Shown: positions 1 through 10,500, counted from the stretch's first letter. The stretch is DNA of 30,196 nt from Sperchopsis tessellata (GCA_033557685.1 JAWQRN010000401.1:1-30196), one strand, 5' to 3'. Notes: generated from the sequence alone by a model not told the origin. Translations and numbers: made by a program.

Positions 1-481
1 TAGGTAATACTTTGTTGAGAGAAAGATATATTCCCTCTTAATTCTCAGGTTTTGAACGGTCATAAAAAAGGCAGAAGTCATCAAAATTATTAAACAAACG
101 CATACCAATCGCTGAATAGTCGGGCATGGTCGGTGTTGAAAACCTTTATTAGAATTTATCTTTGCATGTAACATCATAGGTAAAAAAGATTTTTGTAAAT
201 TTATTTCTCGTAAACTAATAATATTTAAGCATCCCTACAAAGTCAAAATGTTATTATTTTACTGAACTTTTCATTTTACTGAGTGTTTCCGAAGCCATTT
301 ACTTAGGGGATTATTTTAAGCAAAATTTTTTTTATAAAAATATTTTCTAAAGGTTTTGTTTTCGAGATATAAGCGTTTGAAAATATATTTTTGTTTTTAT
401 TTTCATTGATCTCCTACATTTTTTTAAACATTGATTTCTTCTATTAAGATCTACCCCAAAATATTTTTACTACAAAATGAT
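1..481. other. AT-rich stretch without a recognised gene
   Basis: No frame of convincing length or composition is visible on either strand. The part from about 300 to 480 holds A- and T-rich runs around TTTTCGAGATATAAGCG (about 360-376). This has the look of dispersed insect repeat DNA, but I could not assign it to a family. Confidence 0.5.
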
Positions 482-654
482 ATACAGGGTAATTTTTTGG
501 GGGAACTATGTATCTATTTTACCACCAAATTTTTATAAATACCCCAAAAAAGTTAGACATGGAAAGCAAAATCCAAAATAAATCGTACCTGGAAAAAGAA
601 ACGCCCTTAGGACATATGTTTATATGGAGTTATTTACTTAAAACAACCTGTATT
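482..654. mobile_element. Short inverted-repeat element (MITE-like), candidate
   Basis: The left edge reads ATACAGGGTAATTTTTT (482-498). The right edge reads AACAACCTGTAT, whose reverse complement ATACAGGTTGTT matches the left edge over its first eight bases. The roughly 170-bp interior has no coding potential. A second element with ATACAG-type ends lies at 5541-5706, which supports a dispersed non-autonomous family. The terminal match is short, so the boundaries and superfamily are uncertain. Confidence 0.4.
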
Positions 655-2029
655 ATACAATTAAAAAATTGTATAAGACTGCATTAAGTTCGCACGGAAA
701 ATTAAATGCATGCAACCCAGAAAACAATTTTACTTTATATTTGTGTAGAAACAGAACGCTTTCATAAATGTCCCATATATTCCACTCAAGTTTTTTTTTT
801 CTGGATTTCTATTTACAAAAGCCCTTAGCGATAATTAAATTCCTTTCAGTCCGACCTTACCATTTACGTTCAGTTTTCTTTTTCTACCTGCTTTCGAATC
901 AATGCAGAGTTGGGCAGCTTTCAACCTCAAACTCTGAACTCTCAATTCATGTAAACTATTCCAATTTAGTAATGGGAGTTAATGATGCGGAGAAACTGCA
1001 TATCAAAGACGCTTTCTCGATGTAAATGAGGAAGCTGGGGTACAGGAGCAGTTGGAAAATATGATTGAATATTCCACGGAAAGCAGATTTGAAGTGCATA
1101 AAGTGTATGCAGTTTTAAAGTTAATATCAATTAAGATGTTTTTTTTTTACTCGAGGAAAATTAAAGTCAGAGGTTGACTTCTAGTTTTTGAGCGAACTGA
1201 AAATTAAGTGATGAAATAAGATTGAATGGAGTCCTTAGAGACTAAGTTTAAAGAATTTCTAATTAAATTACATTGTACGAGACTTCCAAAATGCTTTATG
1301 CTTTCACTACATTGCTAAAGAGAATTGTGATTTTGATTACAAATAGATAAAATATAATGTCGGCCGGCAAGTAAAATAGTATTAAAAAGACAAATTGTGA
1401 CATGGGGGTTGAGTCTCATGAAGAAACACTTGCCTCAGGGGTCAATGACAAATGACGTGTCTTCTAGTGAAAAATACAGAAGTAGGACCCATGAAGAAAT
1501 GCTGTGTTTGTAACTCTCAAGAACATGCGTTGAGTGGAGAAGCGATGGAATTAAATAAAAACACAAGAAGAAGTTGAAGATGTTTATTGAACCAAATAAA
1601 TAAGCGTAACTGTATGTCAATTTATCAGACGAAACATCAATACCAAACAAAGTTGTTGAGAAATATGCAAGATAAAATTATACAAACAGCAATTTTATCG
1701 TCCACTACATTGATTACATGTACATAAAAATAAACAGACTTTTGAACTCTGTGAATAATATGAACTATAATGAGAAGGCTTTAATATACCATCTGACTTG
1801 CAGTACTGGAAGCTACCGCCTAAAATAAACTAGACCAAAGTCAAATTGTTAACCTTTGGCGTATAATGGCAATTACCAACAAAAGTATCCTATTTCAGGT
1901 TCTGGACGAATCCCGTTGTGTAGTGTCAGGATGGCCAAAATGAAATACGAAAGTTATATTATTATCGCAGTAACTTCAGAAAACCAGACATGCAAATTAA
2001 GAAAGTAAATACAATTGATATATACAGCG
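655..2029. other. Mostly unassigned; one weak serpin-hinge-like peptide
   Basis: There is no convincing gene. On the plus strand around 1017-1040, in the frame shifted from the 768-1025 open frame, the DNA encodes DVNEEAG directly after LHIKDAF in the neighbouring frame. This recalls the hinge of serpins, but the alanine-rich run expected next is absent and no other serpin block can be seen. The open frame on the minus strand at 1435-1650 is hydrophobic, AT-driven and probably spurious. Confidence 0.35.
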
Positions 2030-3345
2030 AAACAATAATGATATTTTCCCCGAGTCATACACTTTGTTGAACAGGCATTTCCAACCTCAGTTCCTAATAT
2101 TGGTGGACTATTCATTTGGTATGTTGTTTCCGGATTCTTTCGATTGTCTTCAAATAATTTTGTGATGAAGGTTTCCCATGTTTTCAACCTTGTTTCTTTA
2201 ACTTCTATTATTTTCTTGTTATCGTCTGTGGGGGTTGTTATGGGTCTCGTCTTATATGTGCCACTAGTCTCTAAGTTTCTTGCGAAGGTTAAAGTTGTCA
2301 TGTTTGCTTTCTAATTCTTCTATTTCGTTGCATCTTTCCGTTAGCCAATTTTTCTTCGCCATCCTTATTATTCTGCGTATCTATTTATGTATTGCCCAGT
2401 ATTTTCCACATATACGTTTTTATACGATCTTCTCTTGCTCATTAGTTCAAGAATATCCAGCGCCATTCATTTCTTTTTTGTTAGCCTCTTGTGTCTATGT
2501 CCTCTGTTATGACTTCTTATAATGTTCCCTTCAGTTAACTCCACTACTTGTTTATATTCTCTTATTCTGTGTGTTCCATCTCTTATATAATTTCATTTGT
2601 TTTGTTTTTGCAAACTCTTTGTCTCGTTTATCAATGTCAAATTTAGGTTTGGCTTGGGATTTCTTTATTTTTTTTTAGTTTGCATCGGAATTTTACTATC
2701 ACTGGGCTATGATATGAGGCTATGTCAGCTCCTGGATATGTTTTTGCGCTTTGTATACTCCTTTTAAATATTTTGTTTGTTAGTACATAGTCTATCTAGT
2801 TCCTTACTATGTGTGAGGTTTTGTCTTTGGTCGATTTCCACGTATAGAGTCGTCTATCTGGTAGTTTGAATCATGTATTAGAAATTATGTAATCTTCCTT
2901 TCAGAACTGTAATAGACGGTCTCCTCTGTCATTTCGTATTTCCAGGCCTTATTCTCCTATTGTATCATTAACCCTGCCTTTCCCTACCTTAGCGTTAAAA
3001 TCCCCAATTATAATGTTTATATGATGTTTTTTCGTTAAGGCAGTAAACTTATTTACTTATGCATAGAATTCTTCAATATCCTCCTCACTTTTACCCACTG
3101 TGGATGTATGTGTTTGGATGATGTTATTACGCTGTGTATTAGCTTTTTTCGGATGGCTATACCTACACCATTTCGTTGAGTATTTTGTTCCTCGCCTCCT
3201 GAGTAGTATAAAACATAGTCGTCTATTTCAGTTTTTCCTGTTCCGGGCCATTTTGTTTCGCTCAATCCTAAGATATTTATTCGGAGTCACTTCATTTCCT
3301 AAAGCTAGAAAGTTAGCTACAACTTCCTTATTTTAAATAGAATAT
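2030..3345 (-). pseudogene. RTE-like LINE relic: endonuclease domain plus linker
   Basis: Read on the minus strand, this is the apurinic/apyrimidinic-like endonuclease half of an RTE-type non-LTR retrotransposon, which nicks target DNA for target-primed insertion. In order it shows ILGLSETKWPG with YSGGEE and GVGIAIRKKL (about 3290-3130), IIIGDFNAKVGKGR (about 3020-2975), RLYTWKS and IDYVLTNK (about 2850-2780), and KTYPGADIA followed by SYHSPV (about 2745-2700). The family usually has SDH at that last site, so the catalytic Asp appears to be Tyr. A linker follows with NWLTERCNEIEELE (about 2350-2310), then RLKTWETFITKLFEDNR and PPILGTEVG (about 2190-2085). The frame then jumps to LFNKVYDSGKI (about 2075-2043), which belongs well inside the reverse transcriptase. 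The segment in between and the rest of the transcriptase are missing. Several stops and frameshifts make it dead. Confidence 0.85.
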
Positions 3346-3392
3346 TCTATGTTTTATTATTGTTTTGTGTAATTTTCCATATGTATAGAAAC

Positions 3393-3690
3393 ATTTGCGA
3401 GATATACTTACTTCACCCCTAAACCCTAAAATTACTTATAGCAGTTGCGAATATCTGTTATTAAATTAGCCGGTATTCGACAAATTGAACGAATTAGATA
3501 GTCGATTTCGATTAGTCGACGGTCAACTAATCTATTTAGATTAGTAGACGGTCAACTAATCGATCTGATTTATATTTCGATTAGTCGACTAGTTAAAATC
3601 AATTAGTCGACCGTCGGTTAACCGAAATCGATTAGTTCTTTCGATTAGTCGATTTTATCCAATGTAAAATTTGGTAGTCGATTATTTTTA
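3393..3690. repeat. Palindromic GTCGAC/CGATTAG dispersed repeat, copy 1
   Basis: A head of about 70 bp (ATTTGCGAGATATACTTACT onward, with CCTAAAATTAC at 3425-3435) is followed by a dense palindrome built from CGATTAGTCGAC and its complement. The left part GTCGATTTCGATTAGTCGAC (3501-3520) pairs with the right part around 3605-3655, including CCGAAATCGATTAGTTCTTT. The same head and palindrome occur at 24710-24965 in the same orientation, so this is a repeat family and not a local accident. No protein is encoded. Confidence 0.75.
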
Positions 3691-5540
3691 GCAGCAGTGA
3701 GAAAATTACGAGCACATCCTTGGCATTTGGAATGAAATTGATGAATATATTATTCAGAAACATACATTGAGCATGAGGCTTTTTTATTAAGCAGTTATGA
3801 AAGCGCTATTTTCGCTAGTTGATCCCTTTAAATACTAGCAACAAATAAAGCTCACTAATATGTTCATTAATTTACGGAACTTGAAAAATCAGTTACTCAA
3901 GATTCATTTGATTTATTTCATTTCCGTACTAGCATTTATAATTTTTAAATTTCCTGATTCTCGGTAATAATATCATATTTAAAATAGTTTTATCGCATTT
4001 TTAGTGTTTGGTGCAACAGTACAAAAACAAGTGTATGACTATGTCCTCTATGGTTTCATTAAGATAGCAGCGATATACACAACAGTGTAATATAACCATT
4101 AGAAAAAATTTTCTGTGTTCATTTTTTCACATTATATGGCACGTATTTGTTAAACATGCATTAGAAAAGCTGTTTGATACTACTATATACTTCCACACGG
4201 GATGATGCCGGCTTTGTTAGATCGCTGTATCGATCGTTAGCAGCCCATGAACATGATGCGATGAACACAGGAATAGCAGTCATGTTCTAAATATTGTTCG
4301 CGATACAATGTTGGTGCACACAATGTAGCGCCCCAAACTTTTATGAACACGATGCAACAGCACATACAGTATTTCACATTTAGACATGAGATAATATTGT
4401 CATGGAAAACTAGACGCAGCAGTCCTGCAATGCAGTAGATGGACGAAGTAAATTCCTGTGTAGGACAAGAGCTATATAGTTGATAATAATTCATCAAGTT
4501 ATTTCAGTGGCGATATTTCGGGTTCGGAAAGTAGTCTATCCATATTTGATGTGGCCTTGTTCTCTGTAGTAACTGTAAAACAGCCTTTAATTGCCCTTAT
4601 CATAATGAAAATTTCAACCTGACAGGCTTTATATAGGGAATTGTCGGCAGTGAATAATTAATATAATAGAAAACGCCTTCAACTCTAACCTTTGGCAAAA
4701 GCTAATCCCAATGTGAAAATTTCAATCTTCTACTGCAAAATTACATCAAGAGTGGATATTTTCTATAGTACTAAAAAGAGGACTTGGCATTTTCAAACTT
4801 ATTTATTGGTGCAAACATAATTTTTTTTTTTTGCTATCAAGGAAACCAATTTTGATTTTACTGAAAAAACAAATAGAAATGAAACCGTTTGATTTGCAGT
4901 TGAGAAAACACAAGATTTTTTTAATATTTCGAAAACTAAGACTCTAAAACATTGAGTGAGCCACTGGATTCTTCTCAAAAAAGTGCAATTCAAATATAGA
5001 AGTTATAGACCACACAGAAATTACCGAAATCTAGAATTATCGTTTTCTTTATAAACATAGAAATTGGGCATAGGGAAAATGTAAAATACTTCCAAGAGGT
5101 ATCCAGAATAGTAGTTTACTAACGTATTCTTTCCGTGTCCGTTTAGTTGCGATACTTTTTTTATATATTTATAGGTGTTTTAAATGAAACAGCCAGCCAG
5201 TTAGTATAACTCAAATTTCTATAAGAATTCAAAAATGTGTTTTCATTGGGAGCTGGACGATTTGGGTACAATACTCTCTTCTTGAAGCTTTTTTAATTTT
5301 ATTATTTTTTAAATAAAGAGGGACAATATTTCAAACTTTTTGGCTTATATGTAACCCATTTTGATGAAATAATACTAACAAATGTCAAACAACAACAATG
5401 GTAATAAAGAAACAATGTTGTCATAGATCATAATCCAAAGTATATTTAGAGCATTTTCATGGTCTAATATGTCAAAAACTATTACAGCTTGACCTATTAA
5501 CACATATATTTGAAATCAGAAAAAAATAAAACGTAAAAAT
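3691..5540. other. Long stretch without a recognised gene
   Basis: Only short AT-driven open frames are present. One detail stands out: TTTTTAGTGTTTGGTGCA (3998-4015) recurs inverted at 25215-25235, the only other shared sequence noticed near the two palindromic repeat copies. The 4237-4497 minus-strand frame is not recognisable as a protein family. Confidence 0.45.
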
Positions 5541-5706
5541 ATACAGAGTGTTCCCTTTAAAAAAATCACCTCCATTCTTATATCACGTGACCTATGCAGG
5601 CAAATGTTTTAGTAGTAAAAAATAGATGAACCCTAAACTTTTCTATTTAACTTTTTTTATAATAAAGTAGTTAGGGAGGGTGGCAAATTACGTGAATCGC
5701 CCTGCA
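5541..5706. mobile_element. Short inverted-repeat element (MITE-like), candidate
   Basis: The left edge is ATACAGAGTGTTCCCTTT (5541-5558). The right edge CGTGAATCGCCCTGCA gives TGCAGGGCGATTCACG when reversed, which resembles the left edge in the form T(A/G)CAG(A/G)G(T/C)G. The interior is non-coding. It is similar in size and edge sequence to 482-654. The ends have diverged, so this is a candidate only. Confidence 0.4.
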
Positions 5707-7439
5707 CTTCATCAGCAAATCTCAGTGAGCATTCCAGAAAGCTGGAGCCATCAAGCTTCATGTAAAGATGTCAGAAAACTACTTATTTCCAATATACTGA
5801 ATCTAAAATAACTACATTATTCATACGCCTATATATAACTACGAGATTTTAGGTGCTATGCAAATTTCCTTCATTTGGGCCCCCCTCGGTCGCCCTGGTT
5901 TTGGGTAATATTGAGTAGATTATCTACCCCTTGGAAACTAGATCCATTTTTAATTAAAAATATGATGATGCATCTTCTCTACGCAGATCAGATATTCATT
6001 CTGCAATATTGGCCCATTGTGTTGTGGAAGAAGGTACTTTATTACGGAGCTATGTTACCGCACGACATTTTGATAAATATTACTAATTAAAAAAAAATTA
6101 GAATATACACTGTAAAAATATAATCTACCAGGCCGCAGATGGAGTCACTCATGCTGTGTAAGAACACGAGTACATGACTTTTCCTCTACAATCTACCCAA
6201 AGGAAATGTAGGTTATTTTTGAAATTATTGCACCCACTCTCTGGATAAATAAAAACGGTAAAACGTTCTTTGGAGTAAAGTAAATAACTATAAACTGGGT
6301 CAACCGCTTCAATAAAATTTTATATACGACTGTAAAGCGGCCAAAAATTTACACAGCAGGATTTGCTCATTAGTGAAGAAGCACATGATCGTACAAATTT
6401 TAAAAAAAATAGTATTGAAACGCATTTCTGTGTTTGCAGAACGTGCTAACAATATTAATTATGTATGCTTGTTTGTTTTGCATAATTACCAATTTGACTT
6501 TGAGTTACATCTAAAGCATTTCATGGTCTGACGGATTGGGTCATTAGTTAGCTGATGAGTCAGCTAGTTTTAAGTGAAATTAATTTTACTCTCTTCTCGG
6601 CCTTCCTCTTCTTGGGGATTTACTTATAAATGGTCTTGAGCTCTGTCTTTATATGAAGATGATTTTTTTAAAGACTAGCAACGTCCTTTAACTTAATTGT
6701 TAATTTACATATATGTAATTAAATACTTTGAAGATTTGCACTCGTGCTCATCAACACATTATTACTAATTGTTGTGGCTAACGCAAAACTATAATTGACT
6801 AATTAAGTTTTTATTAATTGAAAAGTAATATGCCATTATTGTTTATTTCTAGTAGATAACAGGAGAATTTAAGATATGCAGAACTCCAACCTATGGTTTA
6901 TTTATGGAACTTGAATACACGATGTATTTCACGCTATCAAAGTTAGTTTCATGAAAATACTAAGATGATTTGAGTCAATGAAAATTTTTAATTTATTATT
7001 TCAATATAGTTAAGAACGCTCCCTCGTTTACTAATTTATTCAAATAGTTGGTTATTAATACAATACAATATTTGTCATAGTAGTGGTCAATTTTGTGTAA
7101 AGTTATAATATGTTTTCATATACATATACAGGAAATATATTTTAAAACACACCATAGGTCAAACCTAGTTATCTATACCCTATATAAAGGGTAGCATTAA
7201 TGAAGTCCGGTCCTATCTTCACATACATTATTTGACATAAACTGACAGTTCGGGTATCGCATTGTTTGTTCTATGATTGACAATCATTCTACAGACCATA
7301 ACTACACACAATTTAGGTTAAATGCAATTAAGTATTTGTTTCGACTTATTCCTTTCTAAATTTATAAAATTATATGGATGTTTTAATAAATTTGAACATG
7401 AAACATTGCAGCTCAAAGATTTTCAATAACTATTCAAAA
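5707..7439. other. Mostly unassigned; isolated LINE-like basic motif
   Basis: No gene is recognised. On the minus strand about 6623-6588 encodes KSPRRGRPRRE followed by a stop. Such an arginine/proline-rich GRPR motif is common near the C-terminus of RTE- and Jockey-like LINE proteins, but it is isolated here. The 5875-6090 plus-strand frame contains LLYADQIFIL, which resembles a degraded reverse transcriptase box but has no supporting blocks. The segment 7200-7440 probably holds the 3' untranslated end of the adjoining mariner-like relic. Confidence 0.4.
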
Positions 7440-8200
7440 TGCCCCCGATTTACTTCAAGGCAGAATCCTAGTCTATTATAAAAAGTACAAAAATCATTTC
7501 CTAATTGTTTAGCTGTTGTTTTGCCACAACATCTGTTATACGCTGTGCCAGAGCAATAATACTATTTGTAGTGACTTGATTATATATTTTTTTATTTGAA
7601 ACGTCCCCGTATAAAGACATTTGGTTTTAAGTCAGGTGACGTGTATGCCACTTGGTAAGATCACTACGGCCAATCCAGCTATGAGGAAACGAAAGAAATT
7701 CTGAACTGCTATAGTTGAATGACATGGAGCCCCATCGCGCTAGCATCAAACTAATGTTTAACTCTCTAATACCTAGCATAGTTCGTTTTCCAATAGGTTC
7801 AAATATATTTCACTGTTCCAATTACCATCGATGAAAATTGGTCCTATAATTCTCTGTCCAAGTATACCAAGCCAAACATTAAGATTTTGGGTACGTGAAT
7901 TTCTGTGAATTATCTGCTACATGAATGGTGAAAATTGCGTCATCAGTGAAGCAAATTTTTGAAATGAAATGTTCATTGGGTTTTGCCGTTTCGAACATAG
8001 CTTCACAAAACCTGTTTTGTTCCGCGTAGTACCTTGGTAAAGGTTCCTGATGGTTACTTTATTTCTAAGAACGGTAATCTTCTTTTTTCAGAATTTTAAA
8101 AATACTAGTCACGGAGACTACTCATGTACGATTTGATGCCAGATAAAATTTTGATTTTTTGCAACCAGTGCACAAATTTGAAACACGTCTTCATCTACAA
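7440..8200 (-). pseudogene. Mariner-like (Tc1/mariner superfamily) transposase relic, main part
   Basis: Minus-strand reading gives, in order, VVDEDVFQICALVAKNQ (about 8190-8140), a SIFKILKKEDY block (about 8105-8070), QEPLPRYYAEQNRFCEAMFE (about 8045-7990), CFTDDAIFTIH with the first acidic residue pair (about 7950-7915), WLGILGQRIIGPIFIDG (about 7875-7825), a YLNLLENEL block (about 7800-7775), then WIGRSDLTKWH and a decayed equivalent of the family's SPDLTPLDFFLWG block (about 7675-7600). These match the DDE/D catalytic region of mariner-like transposases, which cut and paste DNA at TA sites. Frameshifts and stops interrupt it. The second catalytic block reads WGSMS where the family has a DGAP-like motif, so it is inactive. 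The N-terminal continuation lies beyond the hAT insertion. Confidence 0.8.
8193..8200. repeat. Target-site duplication of hAT insertion, left copy
   Basis: ATCTACAA directly precedes the hAT end. The partner at 8881-8888 reads CTCTACAA, matching at seven of eight bases. Eight bases is the usual length for hAT insertions. Confidence 0.65.
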
Positions 8201-8880
8201 CGGTGATTCCCAAACTTATTTGGCCTACCGCCCCCTTTTCAGAAAAAAATACCCTGCGCCCCTTGGAATTGAAGGCTTCATAGCTTCATTTGATAAAACT
8301 CTTTGGCAAATTAGGCACATTGGTGATATATTGTTTGTAGGTGACTGAAAGCTTAATGCCAAATATTTAATACTATATTGTCTACATTTTTTCTTAGGTT
8401 CGGTTATGATATTATCTGTAGAAAAAAATTAAATTTATATAATTCATATTTCTCTCACCGGAACCCAAATGTTTTGCAATAGTTGTATTATAGTTATTAG
8501 AATAATGGTCAGGTATACAGTGGTTTTTGCGTAAGACAGCAAAAGACAAACAAACTAAAATACTAATGAGCTAATAAATGTGTAAAAATACTCATGTAAA
8601 TTGCTGTTTTATTGAAATAACAATTATACAATTTCCTTTGTATGTGATCCGTAATCCGTAAAGATCGATGTTATCGAATATTAATTAAAAGTTTTGAATT
8701 GAATACTAATTACACTTGCACTATTTTTAACTGCTTGTCACACAATTCAAAAACAATCTAAACTAGATTTCATACATGTCGCCATATTTTTATTCAACAA
8801 CCCCTCCCCCCTCCAAAAATGCACCAAAGTCTTCTTTCACCCCACTGGATCGTTCCAGCGCCCACTTTGGGAATCACTGT
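8201..8880. mobile_element. Non-autonomous hAT element inserted in mariner relic
   Basis: The left end reads CGGTGATTCCCAAACTTATT. The right end, reversed, reads CAGTGATTCCCAAAGTGGGC, so the terminal repeats agree over about 14 bases with one early mismatch. Both ends are followed inward by C-rich tracts (CCGCCCCC at 8229-8236 and CCCCTCCCCCC near 8802-8812), a pattern known from several hAT families. The interior of about 680 bp encodes no transposase, so it needed an enzyme supplied elsewhere. It is flanked by near-identical 8-bp duplications, and the minus-strand mariner reading continues on both sides, which fixes the order of insertion. One extra T (8880) lies between the terminal repeat and the right duplication. 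Confidence 0.8.
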
Positions 8881-8888
8881 CTCTACAA
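8881..8888. repeat. Target-site duplication of hAT insertion, right copy
   Basis: CTCTACAA follows the right hAT terminus and matches the left copy ATCTACAA at seven of eight bases. Confidence 0.65.
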
Positions 8889-8955
8889 CATGATTGCTGC
8901 AATTTCTTTGCTTGAGGTCTCTGCCCTTCTCTCTCTGTCTCTTCATGGGCATACT
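8881..8955 (-). pseudogene. Mariner-like relic, N-terminal side of the split
   Basis: Minus-strand DNA here encodes a charged stretch ending in NCSNHVVE. With one duplication copy set aside, this runs in frame into the VVDEDVF block on the other side of the hAT element. The upstream limit of the relic cannot be set, because the N-terminal helix-turn-helix part of this subfamily is poorly conserved and no terminal repeat was found. Confidence 0.45.
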
Positions 8956-8959
8956 TAAC

Positions 8960-10194
8960 TAGACTAGACCTGTGCTGCATCTTAAAAAAATATTTCCTGT
9001 ATAGTTTGTATGTTTTGAGTTTTGTAATTTTACGTTACGTTGACGCTGTTTGGTTGGCTACTTTTTAATTTCATAATTTAAATATAAATCCTATAATTTT
9101 CGTGTATTTAGTTGATATAATTAGTAAGTTTCTTGCGTTTTATGCACGTGTTTTTGATGGATTATTTTTTTAAACTTGTTTTTCATGTCGTACACTTCAG
9201 GTCATTGATATCTGTGGCGTAGTTTTATCAAATATTAATTGTTAATTGCCTTACATTATACAATTATTAGTGCGAACTTATCAACTAATAAGGAATTATA
9301 TTTGTATGTGCCTCTAATCATTTTCACCTGTCGGTAAGCAAAAACTTAAACTTGTGGTACTTTGCCTGATTATCATATGTTTTATACCATGATGTATTGA
9401 AAGAAAAATGAAGACGAAACGTTGCAAATGTGGTCAATTGTATGAACTTAAACATACCTGGCCTATATCTGAAGAACTTTCAACCAATATAGAAAAATTT
9501 ACGTACAAAAACGTGAAGAATTGTTTATTTTTTATGTTCATATACATTTTTCTTTAAATTGAAAAAATAAACTAGTGCTATACTATTTTTGAAGTATTGC
9601 CCTAAAATCACATTCCCCTGAAGTTTTGTCATTCTTCATTCCTTACAGCTTGCTTTGCATATATCAATTATAAATACTTTGAGTATATCACCATTGTCGC
9701 AATCGATTATTATATACTCAGCAAGTTTTAAAAGAAAAGTTTTCTACACCTATTTAATACAATTATTTAATCGTAAGTGAGCAATACAGGTGTACGTACG
9801 AAAATTACATTTTTTAATTGTTTCGTGCGTTTTAAAATTAAACGTAACTGTGAATGCTATAAAGGATTGCTTTTATATTGTCATTAAAATCAACTATGTG
9901 AGAATTGTCATTTGTACGGTGTGAAACAGGACAGAGGAGAGTTCGTTAAAAATTCCATCAGCATTTTAAAGTCTGCACACAAAGTGATTTGCAAATGGGA
10001 AAACATGCATGGCGCCCAACGCAATTTGTCCCGTTAAACATCAGGTCGCCAATCTGTTTGATTTATTCATTACATCACGAAATCCTAATGCACTGTCCAG
10101 ACTTTCAAATTAAAAAATTAGAACACAATCGTAGAAATAACTTCAATGTAAAATTCGTTGTTTTATTATTCATTTATAATGAAACGTTTATTGT
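8960..10194. other. Stretch without a recognised gene
   Basis: AT-rich and non-coding as far as can be seen. The only notable string is GACGAAACGTTG (9413-9424), which resembles the CGAAAC core shared by the repeats near 10.2, 15.4 and 17.3 kb. Confidence 0.45.
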
Positions 10195-10500
10195 TTTTCC
10201 ACAATTTTATTAGACAGCCAGTTTCGACCACACAAAAGTTATCTTCAGGCTAAGAAAACAGGTATGAGAACAGATAAAACATGAAAAATTACAATAATCA
10301 CCTTAACAGCGAAGCTGTCTCACATAAATTAACAACAGGTTACGTCTGTGACGCAGGAGTGCCAACCGACAGGTCAAAACAACATTCAGGACAAAACATT
10401 TGGAGATATGTTTTTCTTTTAAAGGTTTACAGCAATAATTTGCTTCTGACTTTTGGGGTATCGATAGAGATTTAGGTTCGTGATTTCAGAACACGACATG
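10195..10500 (-). mobile_element. Dispersed-repeat end, possibly Penelope-like terminal fragment
   Basis: On the minus strand 10250-10215 reads CCTGAAGATAAC, a short spacer, then GTCGAAACTGGCTG. This is a CTGAWGAT...GTCGAAAC arrangement that I associate with terminal regions of Penelope-like elements and with hammerhead-like cores (CTGATGA...GAAAC). Upstream on the same strand, 10500-10300 contains GGTCATGTCGTGTTCTGAAA and TGCGTCACAGACGTAAC, which look like repeat DNA and not a gene. The open frames at 10281-10475 and 10536-10718 on the other strand have no family resemblance. The assignment rests on a short motif and memory of the family. Confidence 0.3.

Noticed and set aside
5875..6090. 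Plus-strand frame with LLYADQIFIL resembling a YADD box
   Set aside because: No other reverse transcriptase block precedes or follows it, and the second Asp is Gln; more likely chance.
6551..6583. CTGATGAG followed by GTGAAAT as a hammerhead ribozyme
   Set aside because: The sequence between the two cores does not form a stem II, and no stems I or III are apparent.
8124..8348. Plus-strand 74-codon frame as a gene
   Set aside because: It straddles the mariner relic (opposite strand) and the left end of the hAT insert.
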